Assembly: GCF_016862975.1 (NCBI RefSeq)
Contig: NZ_BONZ01000032.1
Location: 87,073-151,072 of the forward strand
From: Rugosimonospora africana
Lineage (GTDB): Bacteria; Actinomycetota; Actinomycetes; Mycobacteriales; Micromonosporaceae
Direction of reading: 5' to 3'
DNA: 64,000 nucleotides
The notes beneath the pieces are model-generated. The model was not told the DNA's origin and did not search any database. It saw only the letters and a program-made list of their open reading frames with translations. Below are positions 25,287 to 34,205 of the stretch, in pieces; positions within the stretch are counted from its first letter, which is position 1, and each line of letters opens with the position of its first letter. The position numbers were made by a program, and so were the translations under genes.

Positions 25287-26422
25287 TGATTCACAAGAAG
25301 CGGTCGCTTGACGGCGCGACTCGCGAGTCCCTTGACCGCGCGACGAACGGCACCGGCACGGACGGCACCGGCACGGACGGCACCGGCACGGACGGCACCG
25401 GCACGGCCGGCGCCATCGAGGCCCGCGGCATCGTCAAGTCCTTCAAGGCGCGCGGCGACGTGCTGGCCGGTCGTACGGTACGGGCGCTGCGCGGAGTCGA
25501 CTTCCGCATCCCGCCCGGCGGGGCGGCGTCGTTCATCGGCGAGTCCGGCTGCGGGAAGACCACGCTGGGCCGGATCCTGGCCGGCGTGGAGTCCTTCGAC
25601 TCCGGCGAGCTGGTCCTGGGCGGCGTACCGCTGGCCGGGCTGGCCCCGCGCAAGCGGGCGCCCCACTTCCGGCGGGTACAGCTGATCCACCAGGACCCGT
25701 ACTCGGCGCTCAACCCGACCCGTACGGTGGAGTCGATCCTGCGCGATCCGCTGGCCCTGCGGGCCAAGCAGACCGGTCAGTCGCGGGCCTGGATCGACGG
25801 GCGGGCCCGCGAGGTGCTCGACCTGGTGGGACTCGACCCGGGCTATGTGCTGCCGCGCTTCCCGCACCAGCTCTCCGGCGGCATGCGCCAGCGGGTGGTC
25901 ATCGCGCGGGCGTTGACCGTCGACCCCGCGGCGCTGGTGGCCGACGAGGCCGTCTCGATGATCGATGTCTCGCTGCGGCTCGGCGTCCTGAACCTGCTGC
26001 GCGAGCTGCGCTCCACTCTCGGCGTCAGCGTGCTGTTCATCACCCACGACGTGGCCACCGCGCGGTACATCGGGGCGGACGGCGAGCTGTACGTCATCTA
26101 CCGCGGGGAGATCGTCGAGCACGGCCCGACCGAGACGGTACTGGCCGATCCGGTGCATCCCTACACCCAGTGCCTCCTGTCGGCGATCCCCGTGCTGCAC
26201 GGGGTCGAGCAGCCGGGCGCCGACCGGCTGGCTCCCACCGAGCCGCTGGACGAGTCGCAGCCGGAGGACGGTTGCCTGTTCGCCGCCCGCTGCCCGTTCG
26301 CCACCGACAGGTGCCGCACAGAGCATCCCGAACTCGGCCACCTCGGCGGCACCGCCCACGAGCACGCCTGCTTCTACCCGCAGCGCCGATCTGTGGTCGC
26401 CACTCCGCTCGCCGACACGTGA
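25286..26422 (+). CDS. Peptide ABC transporter ATPase, DppF/OppF type, with repeat N-terminus
   Basis: 378 residues. Walker A GESGCGKTT, Q-loop IHQDPYSALNPTR, signature LSGGMRQRVVIARA, switch His in FITHDVATARYIG, C-terminal Cys cluster (DGCLFAARCPFATDRCRTEH). The Walker B region reads AALVADEAVSMID, with ADEAVS where DEPTS is usual. About 45 extra N-terminal residues include four GTGTD repeats absent from normal family members. GTG 25286 overlaps the previous TAG by one base and has GGGGGAG eight bases upstream; the frame is open further upstream inside the DppD gene but that part is a shadow. Confidence 0.92.
   Translation: MIHKKRSLDGATRESLDRATNGTGTDGTGTDGTGTDGTGTAGAIEARGIVKSFKARGDVLAGRTVRALRGVDFRIPPGGAASFIGESGCGKTTLGRILAGVESFDSGELVLGGVPLAGLAPRKRAPHFRRVQLIHQDPYSALNPTRTVESILRDPLALRAKQTGQSRAWIDGRAREVLDLVGLDPGYVLPRFPHQLSGGMRQRVVIARALTVDPAALVADEAVSMIDVSLRLGVLNLLRELRSTLGVSVLFITHDVATARYIGADGELYVIYRGEIVEHGPTETVLADPVHPYTQCLLSAIPVLHGVEQPGADRLAPTEPLDESQPEDGCLFAARCPFATDRCRTEHPELGHLGGTAHEHACFYPQRRSVVATPLADT
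25349..25408. repeat. 15-bp tandem repeat x4 in the DppF-type gene
   Basis: Four consecutive units of GGCACCGGCACGGAC (last ends GCC) encode GTGTD repeats before the ATPase core. Unit length is a multiple of three, so copy-number change would not break the frame. Confidence 0.85.
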
Positions 26423-26486
26423 GCGGCCGGCCGCCATGCCGGCTGCCGGTGGCCCATGCGGCCCGCCGATGCCAGCCGCTGGCGCC

Positions 26487-27371
26487 TTACGCCCCCTCGA
26501 CGACCAGATCGCGGCCGTACTGCCAGAACACCCGGCCTACCGCCGCACCCACGGCGAGGGAGTAGAAACGCTTGGGGCCTACCCAGCCGATCTCGGCGCT
26601 GCGCGCACCGGTCGCGCGCAGGTCCCGCAGGCAACGCCGCAGCAGCACCGCGCCGATGCCGAGCCCCCGCGCGGATTCCGCGGTCCCCATCGGTCCGAAC
26701 CAATGCGGGCGGGCGCCCCAGGCCGCGAAGCCGAGCACCGCCTCATTCCGCACCGCCACGTGGCATCCGCTCGCCTGCGTCGCCTCCCACGCCCAGTTCT
26801 CGCCCCAGTGCTGCCGGACGAACGCGGCGGCCGTGTCGCGCAGCCGGTCGGTGGCGCGCTGTACCTGTATCCCCTCGCCGGCCAGGCGCTGCTCGTCACC
26901 GGCCGAGTCGAGGTCGACGGTCAGGTCGGCGGTCATGTTCCACGCGGTGCCGGTCTGCGCGTAGCCCACCTCCTCGGCCAGGCACGCCGCCGCCGTGTAG
27001 CGCACGTCGATTCCGGGCCATCCGTAGCAGGGCGGGTTCCCGGCGATCCGGGCGTGCCGTACGCCGTGGCGCGCGAACCATTCCTCGCCCGCGGCGACGA
27101 GACTTCGGCCGAGCCCGCGCCGCCGCGCGCCCGGATGTACCGCGAGCAGGTCCCAGTGGCCGACCGCCGGATCGCGGGTGGAAATCGACACCGCGGCCAC
27201 GCCGTCGCCGTCGGGCGTGGCGAGCAGCGCGTGGCTCCGGCCGGCCGGTGGCGCGATCAGCCGGGCCAGGACCGCCGCCGCCGCGTCCTGGTCGTGGCTC
27301 AGCGCCTGTGTGACGGTCCGGAAGTCCTCCGGCCGGGGCGCGGCGATGGTCTGGATCATCACGGCGACCAT
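26487..27371 (-). CDS. Tandem double-GNAT acetyltransferase-like protein
   Basis: About 294 residues with two GNAT folds. The first (about 10-150) has the acetyl-CoA loop in LLAVHPGARRRGLGRSLVAA; the second (about 165-290) has ESARGLGIGAVLLRRCLRDL after WFGPMGT. Such double-GNAT proteins acetylate small amines or aminoglycoside-like compounds; the substrate cannot be read from the sequence. Three candidate starts lie within 12 bases (ATG 27371, GTG 27362, ATG 27359) and none has an ideal ribosome site. It is convergent with the peptide transporter operon and not obviously part of it. Confidence 0.88.
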   Translation of the reverse strand: MVAVMIQTIAAPRPEDFRTVTQALSHDQDAAAAVLARLIAPPAGRSHALLATPDGDGVAAVSISTRDPAVGHWDLLAVHPGARRRGLGRSLVAAGEEWFARHGVRHARIAGNPPCYGWPGIDVRYTAAACLAEEVGYAQTGTAWNMTADLTVDLDSAGDEQRLAGEGIQVQRATDRLRDTAAAFVRQHWGENWAWEATQASGCHVAVRNEAVLGFAAWGARPHWFGPMGTAESARGLGIGAVLLRRCLRDLRATGARSAEIGWVGPKRFYSLAVGAAVGRVFWQYGRDLVVEGA

Positions 27372-27426
27372 CCTCGCACGGGACCGCGGGGACGCCCGGT
27401 CGGGCGTCCCCGCGGTGGCGGGAGGT

Positions 27427-30400
27427 TCAGCTACCGGGCACGCTGTCGACGAGCCATTCGAGCACGCCGACCGACGTGGTCGCTGCGCTCTGCAACGAGA
27501 TCCGCAGCTTCGTGGTGGTGACCGGGTCGAAGCTGACCTGGTTGAACGTGTTGAGCGTGGTGGTGTACGCGCTCGGGTCGCTCACGTCGGTCCAGTCGGT
27601 ACCGTTCCAGTACTGGAGCGTCCACGAGGTCGGCAGGCCGATGCCGCCGCCGTCGTCGAAGAAGTAGACGCCCGACCCGTTGGTGGTGATGGGCTGGCTC
27701 CAGTCCAGCTCGACCCACTGCGGGCCCTCCTCGGGCCAGTCACCCCAGCGCAGGTTCACGCTGTCGTTCGAGCTGGGCGGGTAGATCCCGTCGTTGAGGG
27801 CTTTGACGTTCTCCCATGGCGACGTGTACGAAGCGGACGGCGTGGCGCCCGTCGCCAGGTTGGTCGAGCCGGGCGGTACCGGCAGCTCGCGCTGCACGGT
27901 GACGAACGGCTCCGAGCCGACGCTGCCGGACACCCCGTTGGCGGAGGCGTACGTCGTGGTGATCGGGATACCGACGCTGCCGTTGAGCGAACTCGGGGTG
28001 GTCAGCGTCCACGTCACGGTGGCGCTGGCCCCTGGTGCGATCGAGGCGATCGTCGCGGGCGTGCCGGGGTCGACGGTCCAGCCGGTCGGGGTGTCCAGGC
28101 TGAGCTTGACGTCGGTCAGGGCGGTGGCGCCGGGATTGGTGACCGTCGCGGTGGCGGTGGTGGACGAGCCGGCCGAGATGGTCGGCTGGCTGTGCTGTCC
28201 GGGTACCGTGCTGGCCACGTTCACCGCGACCGTCGGCCTGGCCGCCCCGCCCAGCCGGATCCGCACGCTCGGGTGGTTCGAGGCGACCGTGACGGTCTGG
28301 GTGGCCGGGTCGTACGCGCCGCCGGTGACCGACTTGACGCCGGCGGAGGCCAGGCTCGGCAACTGGACGCGCACGTCGTCGCTCGGCAGCTTGCCGGGCA
28401 GGTTGACCGTGACGACCCGGTCGCCGCGGTCGGACAGCACCGAGATGTCGACGCCGTAGGTCTTACGCGCCCCGGACTTGACGTCGTAGGAGGAGGTGAG
28501 GTTGTCGATGTCGATGTGCTGGCCGGGTACCAGCCACGCGTCAGGAATGCCGCGCCCGACATACAGCGCGGTGTGGTAGTCGAACGTGCCGTCCGGGTTG
28601 GTGGTGGAAACCAGGCCGGGTGCGGCCAGCGCCTGCACGAGCGTCTGCGTCTGGCTGGCCATCGGCCACACGTACGGGACGGCGCCGAACTGCGGTGCCG
28701 CATGGCTGCCGGCCCAGGGGTTGTTCGGGTCGGGCGCGCTGCCGTTGGCCTCCCACCACGCGTTGGGTCCGCCGGTGGTGTTCTGGATCTGCCAGGCGTA
28801 GCTGGTCAGGGCGAGGTCGCGGTACTGCGTGCCGTACAGGCCCCCGGCCGCGTACCCGGTGTTGAGCGCGACGCTGTAGCCGCTGTAGGCGCCGAAGGAC
28901 GGGAACGGCACCCCGCTGCCCTGCAACCGGCTCATGCCCATGGTGTAGAGGTTGTCGGTCTGGGCCTGGTCGCCGAGCACTCCGCCCAGCGTGCCGCCCG
29001 CCAGCATGATGTCCCAGACGTTCTGGCTCCACAGGTTCGAGCCGGCCCAGTTCGCGTCGTTCTTGGTGTTGCAGCGGTCCGCGGTGCTCGGCACGTTGAC
29101 CTCGCACGGCAGGTACTTGAAGCCGTTGGCCTGCTCGTTGGCCGACAGCCCGGCGTTGGTGGCGTTCAGCAGGCTGGTGTAGGCGCCGTCGGCCCACTGT
29201 GCCTCGGCGGTGTTGCCGATGCGGGTGGTGATGTACTTGTAGGACGCCAGGCCGGCCAGCGCCGCCTCGTCGTCGAACAGCCAGGTACCCGACGAGTCGT
29301 TGTCGCCCGACGTCCGCAGGTAGTGCGTCGTGCTGGACAGCTGGGCCAGGTAGTCGGTGTGCATCAGCGTGTACAGGCTCGGCCCCCACGGACTCGGGCC
29401 GCTGGCGTCATCGTGGAAGTAGGTGTTCACGAACGACGTGTCGCCCGTGACCTCCAGGTACTGTCCCCACGTCGCGGGTGTCTTCCACGGCCCGTCCCAG
29501 TACCAGTTCGCGCCCTGCTCGTTGAAGTTGCTCGCCTCGGAGACGCGGGCGGTCAGCAGCAGGTTCTGGGCGTCGGCGTAGTCGCCGAGTTCGAGCCGGT
29601 TGGCCAGGATGCTGGGCACGTCGTGATTGAGCAGCGAGTCGTAGTTGTTCGCGCCGGAGAACTGCGCCTCGCCCACCTGCACGATGCGGGTGTAGACGAA
29701 CGCTGCCTTGTAGGCGTTGTCGATCGCGTCGCCCGGGTTGGCCAGCCCCGTGTTCGGCAGCGTGAGGTTGGGCAGCGACAGCCTCGGGATGTCCTTCAGC
29801 TGGTTGTTCCAGAAGGCGCTCATGTGGCCGAACGCGTCGTCGTAGGAGGCCACGCCGGCCAGCGCCGCGGCCGTGGGCAGCGTGCCGGTGGTGTTGAAGG
29901 TGTCCACGGCGGCCACGAAGTCGTGGGTGACGGTGGCGCCCGCGGCGACGGTGTCGGCGTGGTCGTCGAGGCTGACCAGGTTCGGCCCGGACTGGCCCGA
30001 CGGCACGTCCAGGATGCCTGACGTGGTGTTGTGCACGGTGATTCTGGTGTAGACCAGCTCGACCTCGGCGCCGTCGACCTTCTGCTGATTGGCGAAGTCG
30101 GTGATGGAGATGTCCGCGCCGGCCCGGCTGAACGAGGTGGTCAGTGCCGGGAGGTAGCCGCCGGACATGCTCCACGTCACCGAGCCCGGCGCGGGGGCCT
30201 TCCCGGCGGCCAGGCCGTAGTTGTAGACGTTGAACGAGTACATCGCCCCGCAGTAGGTCGTCTTGCCGGCGACGTAGTGCGTCGGTACGCCACGGGCGAA
30301 GTAGGCGCCGGACAGGTACGCCAGCGGTGCGTAGTAGTTGCCCTGCCAGCCGATCGCCGACTCGTTGGCGAACCCGTAGCCGTACGGGTCGCTGGGCAGG

Positions 30401-30579
30401 GGCGCGTTCGTGCCGCCGGACTTCGGCAGGGTCGAGTCATTGCAGCTGTTGATCGGCAGAGTGGGCAGGGGCTGGTAGGTGGGGGTCGCGGCCCGGGCGG
30501 AGCCGGCGAGCGCGGCGCCTCCCGGAATGGCCAGCGCCAGCGCGGTGGCCAGCCGCAACAGCTGATGTGTTCGAGACAA
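27427..30579 (-). CDS. Large secreted six-hairpin glycosidase-like enzyme with NEW3 and discoidin domains
   Basis: 1050 residues. Signal peptide about 1-30 (ending GSARA), an N-terminal beta domain, then a glucoamylase-like (alpha/alpha)6 region around 280-690 with runs such as NAYKAAFVYTRIVQVGEA, GANWYWDGPWKTPATW and TWLFDDEAALAGLASY. A C-terminal NPCBM/NEW3 sandwich (about 790-880) and an F5/8 type C (CBM32-like) domain (about 905-1048, WVELDWSQPITTNG) follow. Acid residues suited to glycosidic catalysis are present, but I cannot name the GH family. TTG 30579 has GAGGAG nine bases upstream; the longer frame has no signal peptide at its start. It is exported and probably feeds the sugar transporters. 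Confidence 0.85.
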   Translation of the reverse strand: MSRTHQLLRLATALALAIPGGAALAGSARAATPTYQPLPTLPINSCNDSTLPKSGGTNAPLPSDPYGYGFANESAIGWQGNYYAPLAYLSGAYFARGVPTHYVAGKTTYCGAMYSFNVYNYGLAAGKAPAPGSVTWSMSGGYLPALTTSFSRAGADISITDFANQQKVDGAEVELVYTRITVHNTTSGILDVPSGQSGPNLVSLDDHADTVAAGATVTHDFVAAVDTFNTTGTLPTAAALAGVASYDDAFGHMSAFWNNQLKDIPRLSLPNLTLPNTGLANPGDAIDNAYKAAFVYTRIVQVGEAQFSGANNYDSLLNHDVPSILANRLELGDYADAQNLLLTARVSEASNFNEQGANWYWDGPWKTPATWGQYLEVTGDTSFVNTYFHDDASGPSPWGPSLYTLMHTDYLAQLSSTTHYLRTSGDNDSSGTWLFDDEAALAGLASYKYITTRIGNTAEAQWADGAYTSLLNATNAGLSANEQANGFKYLPCEVNVPSTADRCNTKNDANWAGSNLWSQNVWDIMLAGGTLGGVLGDQAQTDNLYTMGMSRLQGSGVPFPSFGAYSGYSVALNTGYAAGGLYGTQYRDLALTSYAWQIQNTTGGPNAWWEANGSAPDPNNPWAGSHAAPQFGAVPYVWPMASQTQTLVQALAAPGLVSTTNPDGTFDYHTALYVGRGIPDAWLVPGQHIDIDNLTSSYDVKSGARKTYGVDISVLSDRGDRVVTVNLPGKLPSDDVRVQLPSLASAGVKSVTGGAYDPATQTVTVASNHPSVRIRLGGAARPTVAVNVASTVPGQHSQPTISAGSSTTATATVTNPGATALTDVKLSLDTPTGWTVDPGTPATIASIAPGASATVTWTLTTPSSLNGSVGIPITTTYASANGVSGSVGSEPFVTVQRELPVPPGSTNLATGATPSASYTSPWENVKALNDGIYPPSSNDSVNLRWGDWPEEGPQWVELDWSQPITTNGSGVYFFDDGGGIGLPTSWTLQYWNGTDWTDVSDPSAYTTTLNTFNQVSFDPVTTTKLRISLQSAATTSVGVLEWLVDSVPGS

Positions 30580-30965
30580 TGTCGTCGTCTCCTCAGTGCT
30601 GATCGGTGAGCGGGGTCTTCCCGCCGACCGCCGCGACACCATGGGCTGGACACACGGCGATCGCGCCGCAGGTCCGGTAGTGCCCTGGCGCGCGTGAAGC
30701 GGGTCTCGGATAGCAGCGTTTGGGACGGGCTCGTCGACGTCGAATGGGACGGAAATCCGTTTCTCTCCTGGCGAAGGCTAAGCTCCATCGTGATCAAAGT
30801 CAACGATCGTCGGGCTTCTTGTTAACGGTCACATAGCATGATTTAGCCCGGTTTCATGGCCGATGATCACTGCTTGTCAGCGTGCCATCGCTGCGCCAGT
30901 GTCGCAGAAAAGGGTTTCTGTGAGGGTGGTCCGAGGGGACCTTCGCCACGGGGACGCCTCTCTCA

Positions 30966-31011
30966 GTGGAGACGCCGCCTCATCGACGGTGGAGACGCCG
31001 CCTCATCGACG
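30966..31011. repeat. Perfect 23-bp direct repeat, two adjacent copies
   Basis: Two identical abutting copies begin GTGGAGACGCCGCCTCATCG and end ACG (30966-30988 and 30989-31011), about 45 bases upstream of the promoter of the HAAS-domain gene. Could be a recent duplication or paired regulator sites. Confidence 0.85.
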
Positions 31012-31055
31012 GGGCCTCGCGGTCTTCGGTCAGCTCGCGAGGCCGACATTCCCTC

Positions 31056-31084
31056 TCGACACCTAGCGACCCTATGCCTAGCAT
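31056..31084 (+). promoter_or_regulatory. Sigma-70-type promoter for a leaderless gene
   Basis: TCGACA (31056-31061) and TAGCAT (31079-31084) are separated by exactly 17 bases, and the ATG of the HAAS protein lies seven bases after the -10 box. This geometry predicts transcription starting at the ATG, and there is no Shine-Dalgarno sequence before it. Confidence 0.6.
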
Positions 31085-31091
31085 TCTGGGT

Positions 31092-31853
31092 ATGAGTCCA
31101 GGCGACGACTTCCAACCCCGAGGGCCGGCCGAGCGTTGGCTTGACGCAGTGTTCGACGGCCTGACCGGCACCGGGTCGGGCGGTCGGCGGGCGCTGGCCG
31201 AGATGGAAGACCACCTGCGGGATTCCGTGGGCGACGGAATCGGGCGCGGACTGGACCGGGCCGAAGCCGAGCGGGACGCCGTCGCACGGTTCGGCTCTCC
31301 CGAACGGGTAGCGCGGGGCATCCGGAGCGCTCACCGCAACCTGCTCCGCCCGCTGCTGACCGGCACCTGGTCGCTCGCCGCGGCCGCCGCGTTGACCGTC
31401 GGCATCTCCACGACGCTGACCGCCGTCCTGACGATAGTCATCGACGGCCACCTCGACCGCGGCGTGTGCGTCATGGTGAGCGGGACCAGCCCGCCCCACC
31501 CGTGCGGCGCCGGCAATGCCTATTACCTCGGGGCGGAGGGTCTCGCGCTGGTGGGCGTCGGGCTGTTCATCCTCGGCGCGTTGGCCCTCCTGTACCCCTG
31601 CACCGCCGAGCACGCCATCGCCTGGCTGCCCCGTGCGCGCAGCCTCCTGACAATCGCGGTCCTGTTCGCCCTCGCCAGCCTCTACCTGCTCGGCACGCCC
31701 TACACGACCTTCGTTCCCCAGTACAGAGCGGAGTCGATTCTCCTACCGATCGCCTGTGCGGTGGTGGCGACATCGGCCGGCGTACTCGTACCAGTCTCGA
31801 TGGCCCGGCTCCAGCGACGTCTGGTTGGCCGACAGATCGCGCAGCCGTCTTGA
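31092..31853 (+). CDS. HAAS-domain multi-pass membrane protein
   Basis: 253 residues. The N-terminal 75 residues form a HAAS/permease-prefix-like helical domain (ALAEMEDHLRDSVGDGIGRG, then AEAERDAVARFGSPERVARG). Four predicted membrane helices follow (TWSLAAAAALTVGISTTLTA; LALVGVGLFILGALALL; LLTIAVLFALASLYLLGT; LLPIACAVVATSAGVLV). HAAS proteins usually sit next to a PadR regulator gene; none is here. ATG 31092 is chosen because a promoter ends seven bases upstream (leaderless); ATG 31074 is in frame but inside that promoter. Function is unknown, probably envelope-associated signalling. Confidence 0.8.
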   Translation: MSPGDDFQPRGPAERWLDAVFDGLTGTGSGGRRALAEMEDHLRDSVGDGIGRGLDRAEAERDAVARFGSPERVARGIRSAHRNLLRPLLTGTWSLAAAAALTVGISTTLTAVLTIVIDGHLDRGVCVMVSGTSPPHPCGAGNAYYLGAEGLALVGVGLFILGALALLYPCTAEHAIAWLPRARSLLTIAVLFALASLYLLGTPYTTFVPQYRAESILLPIACAVVATSAGVLVPVSMARLQRRLVGRQIAQPS

Positions 31854-31886
31854 CCCGAACCGCGTGCCGTCGGTCGGGGCGCGGCC

Positions 31887-34205
31887 TCACCCGCCCGCCT
31901 CGGCCGACGATCCGACCATGGGTGCTGGCTCGGTCTCGGTGGCGAGATGGCAGGCGACCAGGCTCTCCCGGCGGCCGCCACCGCTGATCACCGGCAGCTC
32001 GCGACCGCGGCACAGTTGCAGCCGCGGGTCGTCGGCCGTGAGTGCGCCCGCCACCGGGCAGCGTGGGTGGAACCGGCAGCCGGGCGCGATCGACGTCGGC
32101 TCGGGCGGCTCTCCGGACAGCAGTATCGGCGCCCGGTCGGCGACGGTGTCGGGAAGGACGGACAGCAGTGCCCGGGTGTACGGGTGCTTCGGGCGCAGCA
32201 GTACCTCCTCGACGCTGCCCAGCTCGACGATCCGCCCGAGGTACATGACGGCGACCCGGTCGGCGATGTTCCAGGCCAGGCCGAGGTCGTGGCTGACGAC
32301 GAGCGCGGACAGGCCCAGGTCGTTGCGCAGGTTGAGAATCAGCCGCAGGATCTCGCCGCGAACCGAGGCGTCCAGCGACGCCACCGGTTCGTCCGCCACG
32401 ATCAGCGATGGTTCGAGGGCCAGGGCACCGGCGATGACGACCCGCTGCTGCTGGCCGCCGGACAGCTCGTGCGGGAACCGACTCAGGAAATGCTCCGGTG
32501 GCCGGAGCCCGGCGAGGGCGAGAGCGTCCCGTACCCGGACGTTGAGGTCGCTGGTCAGCCCGTGCAGCCGCGGCCCCTCGGCGACGAGGTCGAAGACGTT
32601 CTGCCGGGGATTGAGCGCGCCGGCCGGATCCTGCAGCACCAGTTGAGCGTGCCGGCGGTACCGCTTGAGCGCCGAGTTCGAGTACCTCAGCCCGGTACCG
32701 CGGTAGTGGACCTCGCCGCTGGTCGGCTTCACCAGGCCCACCAGTGCCCGCGCCAGGGTGCTCTTACCGCAGCCGGACTCGCCGATCAGTGCGACGATCT
32801 CGCCGGCGTCCACGGTGAGGTCGACGCCGTCGACCGCGCGGGCCGGGCCCCGGCCACCGCGCGACGGGTAGGTGACCCGCAGCCCCCGGACCTCCAGAAT
32901 CGCCGCTTGGCCGGCCTGTTGTCCGGCCGGTTGCCCAGCCGTTTGGCCGGCCGACTGTCCGGCCGGTTGCCCGCTGTCGGCCTGCCGTGCCGGGTCTGTC
33001 CCGGCACGATGCTCGGTCGGGCGGCTCTCGGCGGGTCGGCTCTCGGTCGGGCGGCCGTCGGCGAGTCGGCTCTCGGCCGGGCGGCTCTCGGCCGAGTCAG
33101 TCTTGGCCGGGTCACTCTTGGCCGGGTCACTCTTGGCCGGGTCACTCTTGGCCGGGTCACTCTTGGCCGGGCCGTCCGCCGGCGACGGGACATCACCGGC
33201 CACCGCCGGGTCCGGCGCCGCTGCCTCACCCGGATCCGGATACTCCGGCAGGACCCGCAGGCAGGCCGCCTCGCGCGCGTCGCCGGCCGGCCACAGTGTG
33301 ATGTCCCGGGTCCCGCAGTCCGGCATCACCTGGCTGCACCGGGTCGCGAACGAGCAGCCGGCGGCGACGGCCTGTCCGGGCGTCGGCGGGTCGCCGGGCA
33401 GGCCGCCGGGGGCCAGCCGCGACCGCGGGTCGCCGATCCGCGGGAAGGCCCGGGTCAGAGCCTGCGTGTACGGGTGCCGTGGCTGCGTGAACAGTTCGGC
33501 CGCCGGCCCGATCTCGACGAACCGGCCGGTGTACATGACTGCCAGCTGCGTACACACGTCGGCCAGTACCGACAGGTCGTGGCTGATCATGATGACGCCG
33601 ATGTTCGCGTCCGAAACCAGATCCGTGAGCAGCCGCAGGATCTGCGCCTGAACCATGACGTCCAGGGCGGTCGTCGGCTCGTCGGCGATGATGAGGTTCG
33701 GCCGGCAGGCCATGGCCATCGCGATCATGACTCGTTGCCGTTGCCCGCCGGACAGTTCATGAGGATAGTCGTCCTGCCGCCGAGCCGGAACCCCGACGCT
33801 GTCCAGCAGGTCGGCGGTGCGCCTGCGGGCGACACGTTCGGTCACCTTGTCGTGCAACAGGATCGGTTCGCAGATCTGCTGACCGATCGTCCGCACCGGA
33901 TTCAGCGCGCTCATCGCGCCCTGGAAGACCACCGACGCCTGCGCCCACCGAACCGCGCGCAACCGGCCCCACGAGGCGGTGCGCAGGTTCTCGCCGTTGA
34001 ACGTCACGTCGCCGCTGACCTCGGTACCCACGGGCAGCAGCCGGAGCAGGCTCATGGCCATCGTCGACTTGCCGGAGCCCGATTCTCCGGCGACCCCCAG
34101 AATCTCCCCGCCGGCAAGGGTGAAGCCGACCTCCCGCACGGCCGGTACGGCGTGCGCCCCCTGCCGGTAGGTGACCGAGAGGTCGCGGACTTCCAGCATC
34201 GTCAT
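31887..34205 (-). CDS. Fused peptide ABC transporter ATPase (DppD-DppF in one chain)
   Basis: 772 residues carrying both nucleotide-binding subunits. Half 1: Walker [10 protein letters not shown], signature [12 protein letters not shown], Walker [14 protein letters not shown]-terminal Cys motif ([15 protein letters not shown]). Half 2: Walker [10 protein letters not shown], signature [26 protein letters not shown], Cys motif [12 protein letters not shown]. Between them about 110 residues of low-complexity linker carry DPAKS, ESRPA-like and AGQ-type repeats. ATG 34205 overlaps the permease TAA by one base (TAATG). It is the last gene of a binding-protein/permease/permease/ATPase operon read right to left. 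Fusion fixes a 1:1 heterodimer. Confidence 0.93.
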   Translation of the reverse strand: MTMLEVRDLSVTYRQGAHAVPAVREVGFTLAGGEILGVAGESGSGKSTMAMSLLRLLPVGTEVSGDVTFNGENLRTASWGRLRAVRWAQASVVFQGAMSALNPVRTIGQQICEPILLHDKVTERVARRRTADLLDSVGVPARRQDDYPHELSGGQRQRVMIAMAMACRPNLIIADEPTTALDVMVQAQILRLLTDLVSDANIGVIMISHDLSVLADVCTQLAVMYTGRFVEIGPAAELFTQPRHPYTQALTRAFPRIGDPRSRLAPGGLPGDPPTPGQAVAAGCSFATRCSQVMPDCGTRDITLWPAGDAREAACLRVLPEYPDPGEAAAPDPAVAGDVPSPADGPAKSDPAKSDPAKSDPAKSDPAKTDSAESRPAESRLADGRPTESRPAESRPTEHRAGTDPARQADSGQPAGQSAGQTAGQPAGQQAGQAAILEVRGLRVTYPSRGGRGPARAVDGVDLTVDAGEIVALIGESGCGKSTLARALVGLVKPTSGEVHYRGTGLRYSNSALKRYRRHAQLVLQDPAGALNPRQNVFDLVAEGPRLHGLTSDLNVRVRDALALAGLRPPEHFLSRFPHELSGGQQQRVVIAGALALEPSLIVADEPVASLDASVRGEILRLILNLRNDLGLSALVVSHDLGLAWNIADRVAVMYLGRIVELGSVEEVLLRPKHPYTRALLSVLPDTVADRAPILLSGEPPEPTSIAPGCRFHPRCPVAGALTADDPRLQLCRGRELPVISGGGRRESLVACHLATETEPAPMVGSSAEAGG
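33102..33176. repeat. 15-bp tandem repeat (five units) in the fused ATPase linker
   Basis: Four perfect copies of CTTGGCCGGGTCACT plus one variant encode, on the minus strand, (S/T)DPAK pentapeptides. Less regular 15-bp units (ESRPA-like, 33015-33100) and 12-bp units (AGQP/S/T, 32905-32975) flank it, so the whole linker looks built by repeat expansion. Confidence 0.85.

Larger units (their letters stand above)
30580..31091. other. 512-base divergent intergenic region
   Basis: Lies between the glycosidase start (minus) and the HAAS protein start (plus). It contains an A/T-rich stretch near 30780-30870 that probably holds the glycosidase promoter, a 23-bp direct repeat, and a recognisable promoter for the plus-strand gene. 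Small open frames in it lack ribosome sites and coding character. Confidence 0.5.

Noticed and set aside
26424..26435. GCGGCCGGCCGC palindrome after the peptide transporter operon as a terminator
   Set aside because: Too short, with no loop and no T-run; such GC palindromes arise easily in this composition.
27178..30021. 947-codon open frame opposite the secreted glycosidase
   Set aside because: It is the antisense shadow of a high-GC gene: its sequence is Arg/Val/Gly-rich with no domain, while the minus-strand frame has a signal peptide and recognisable domains.
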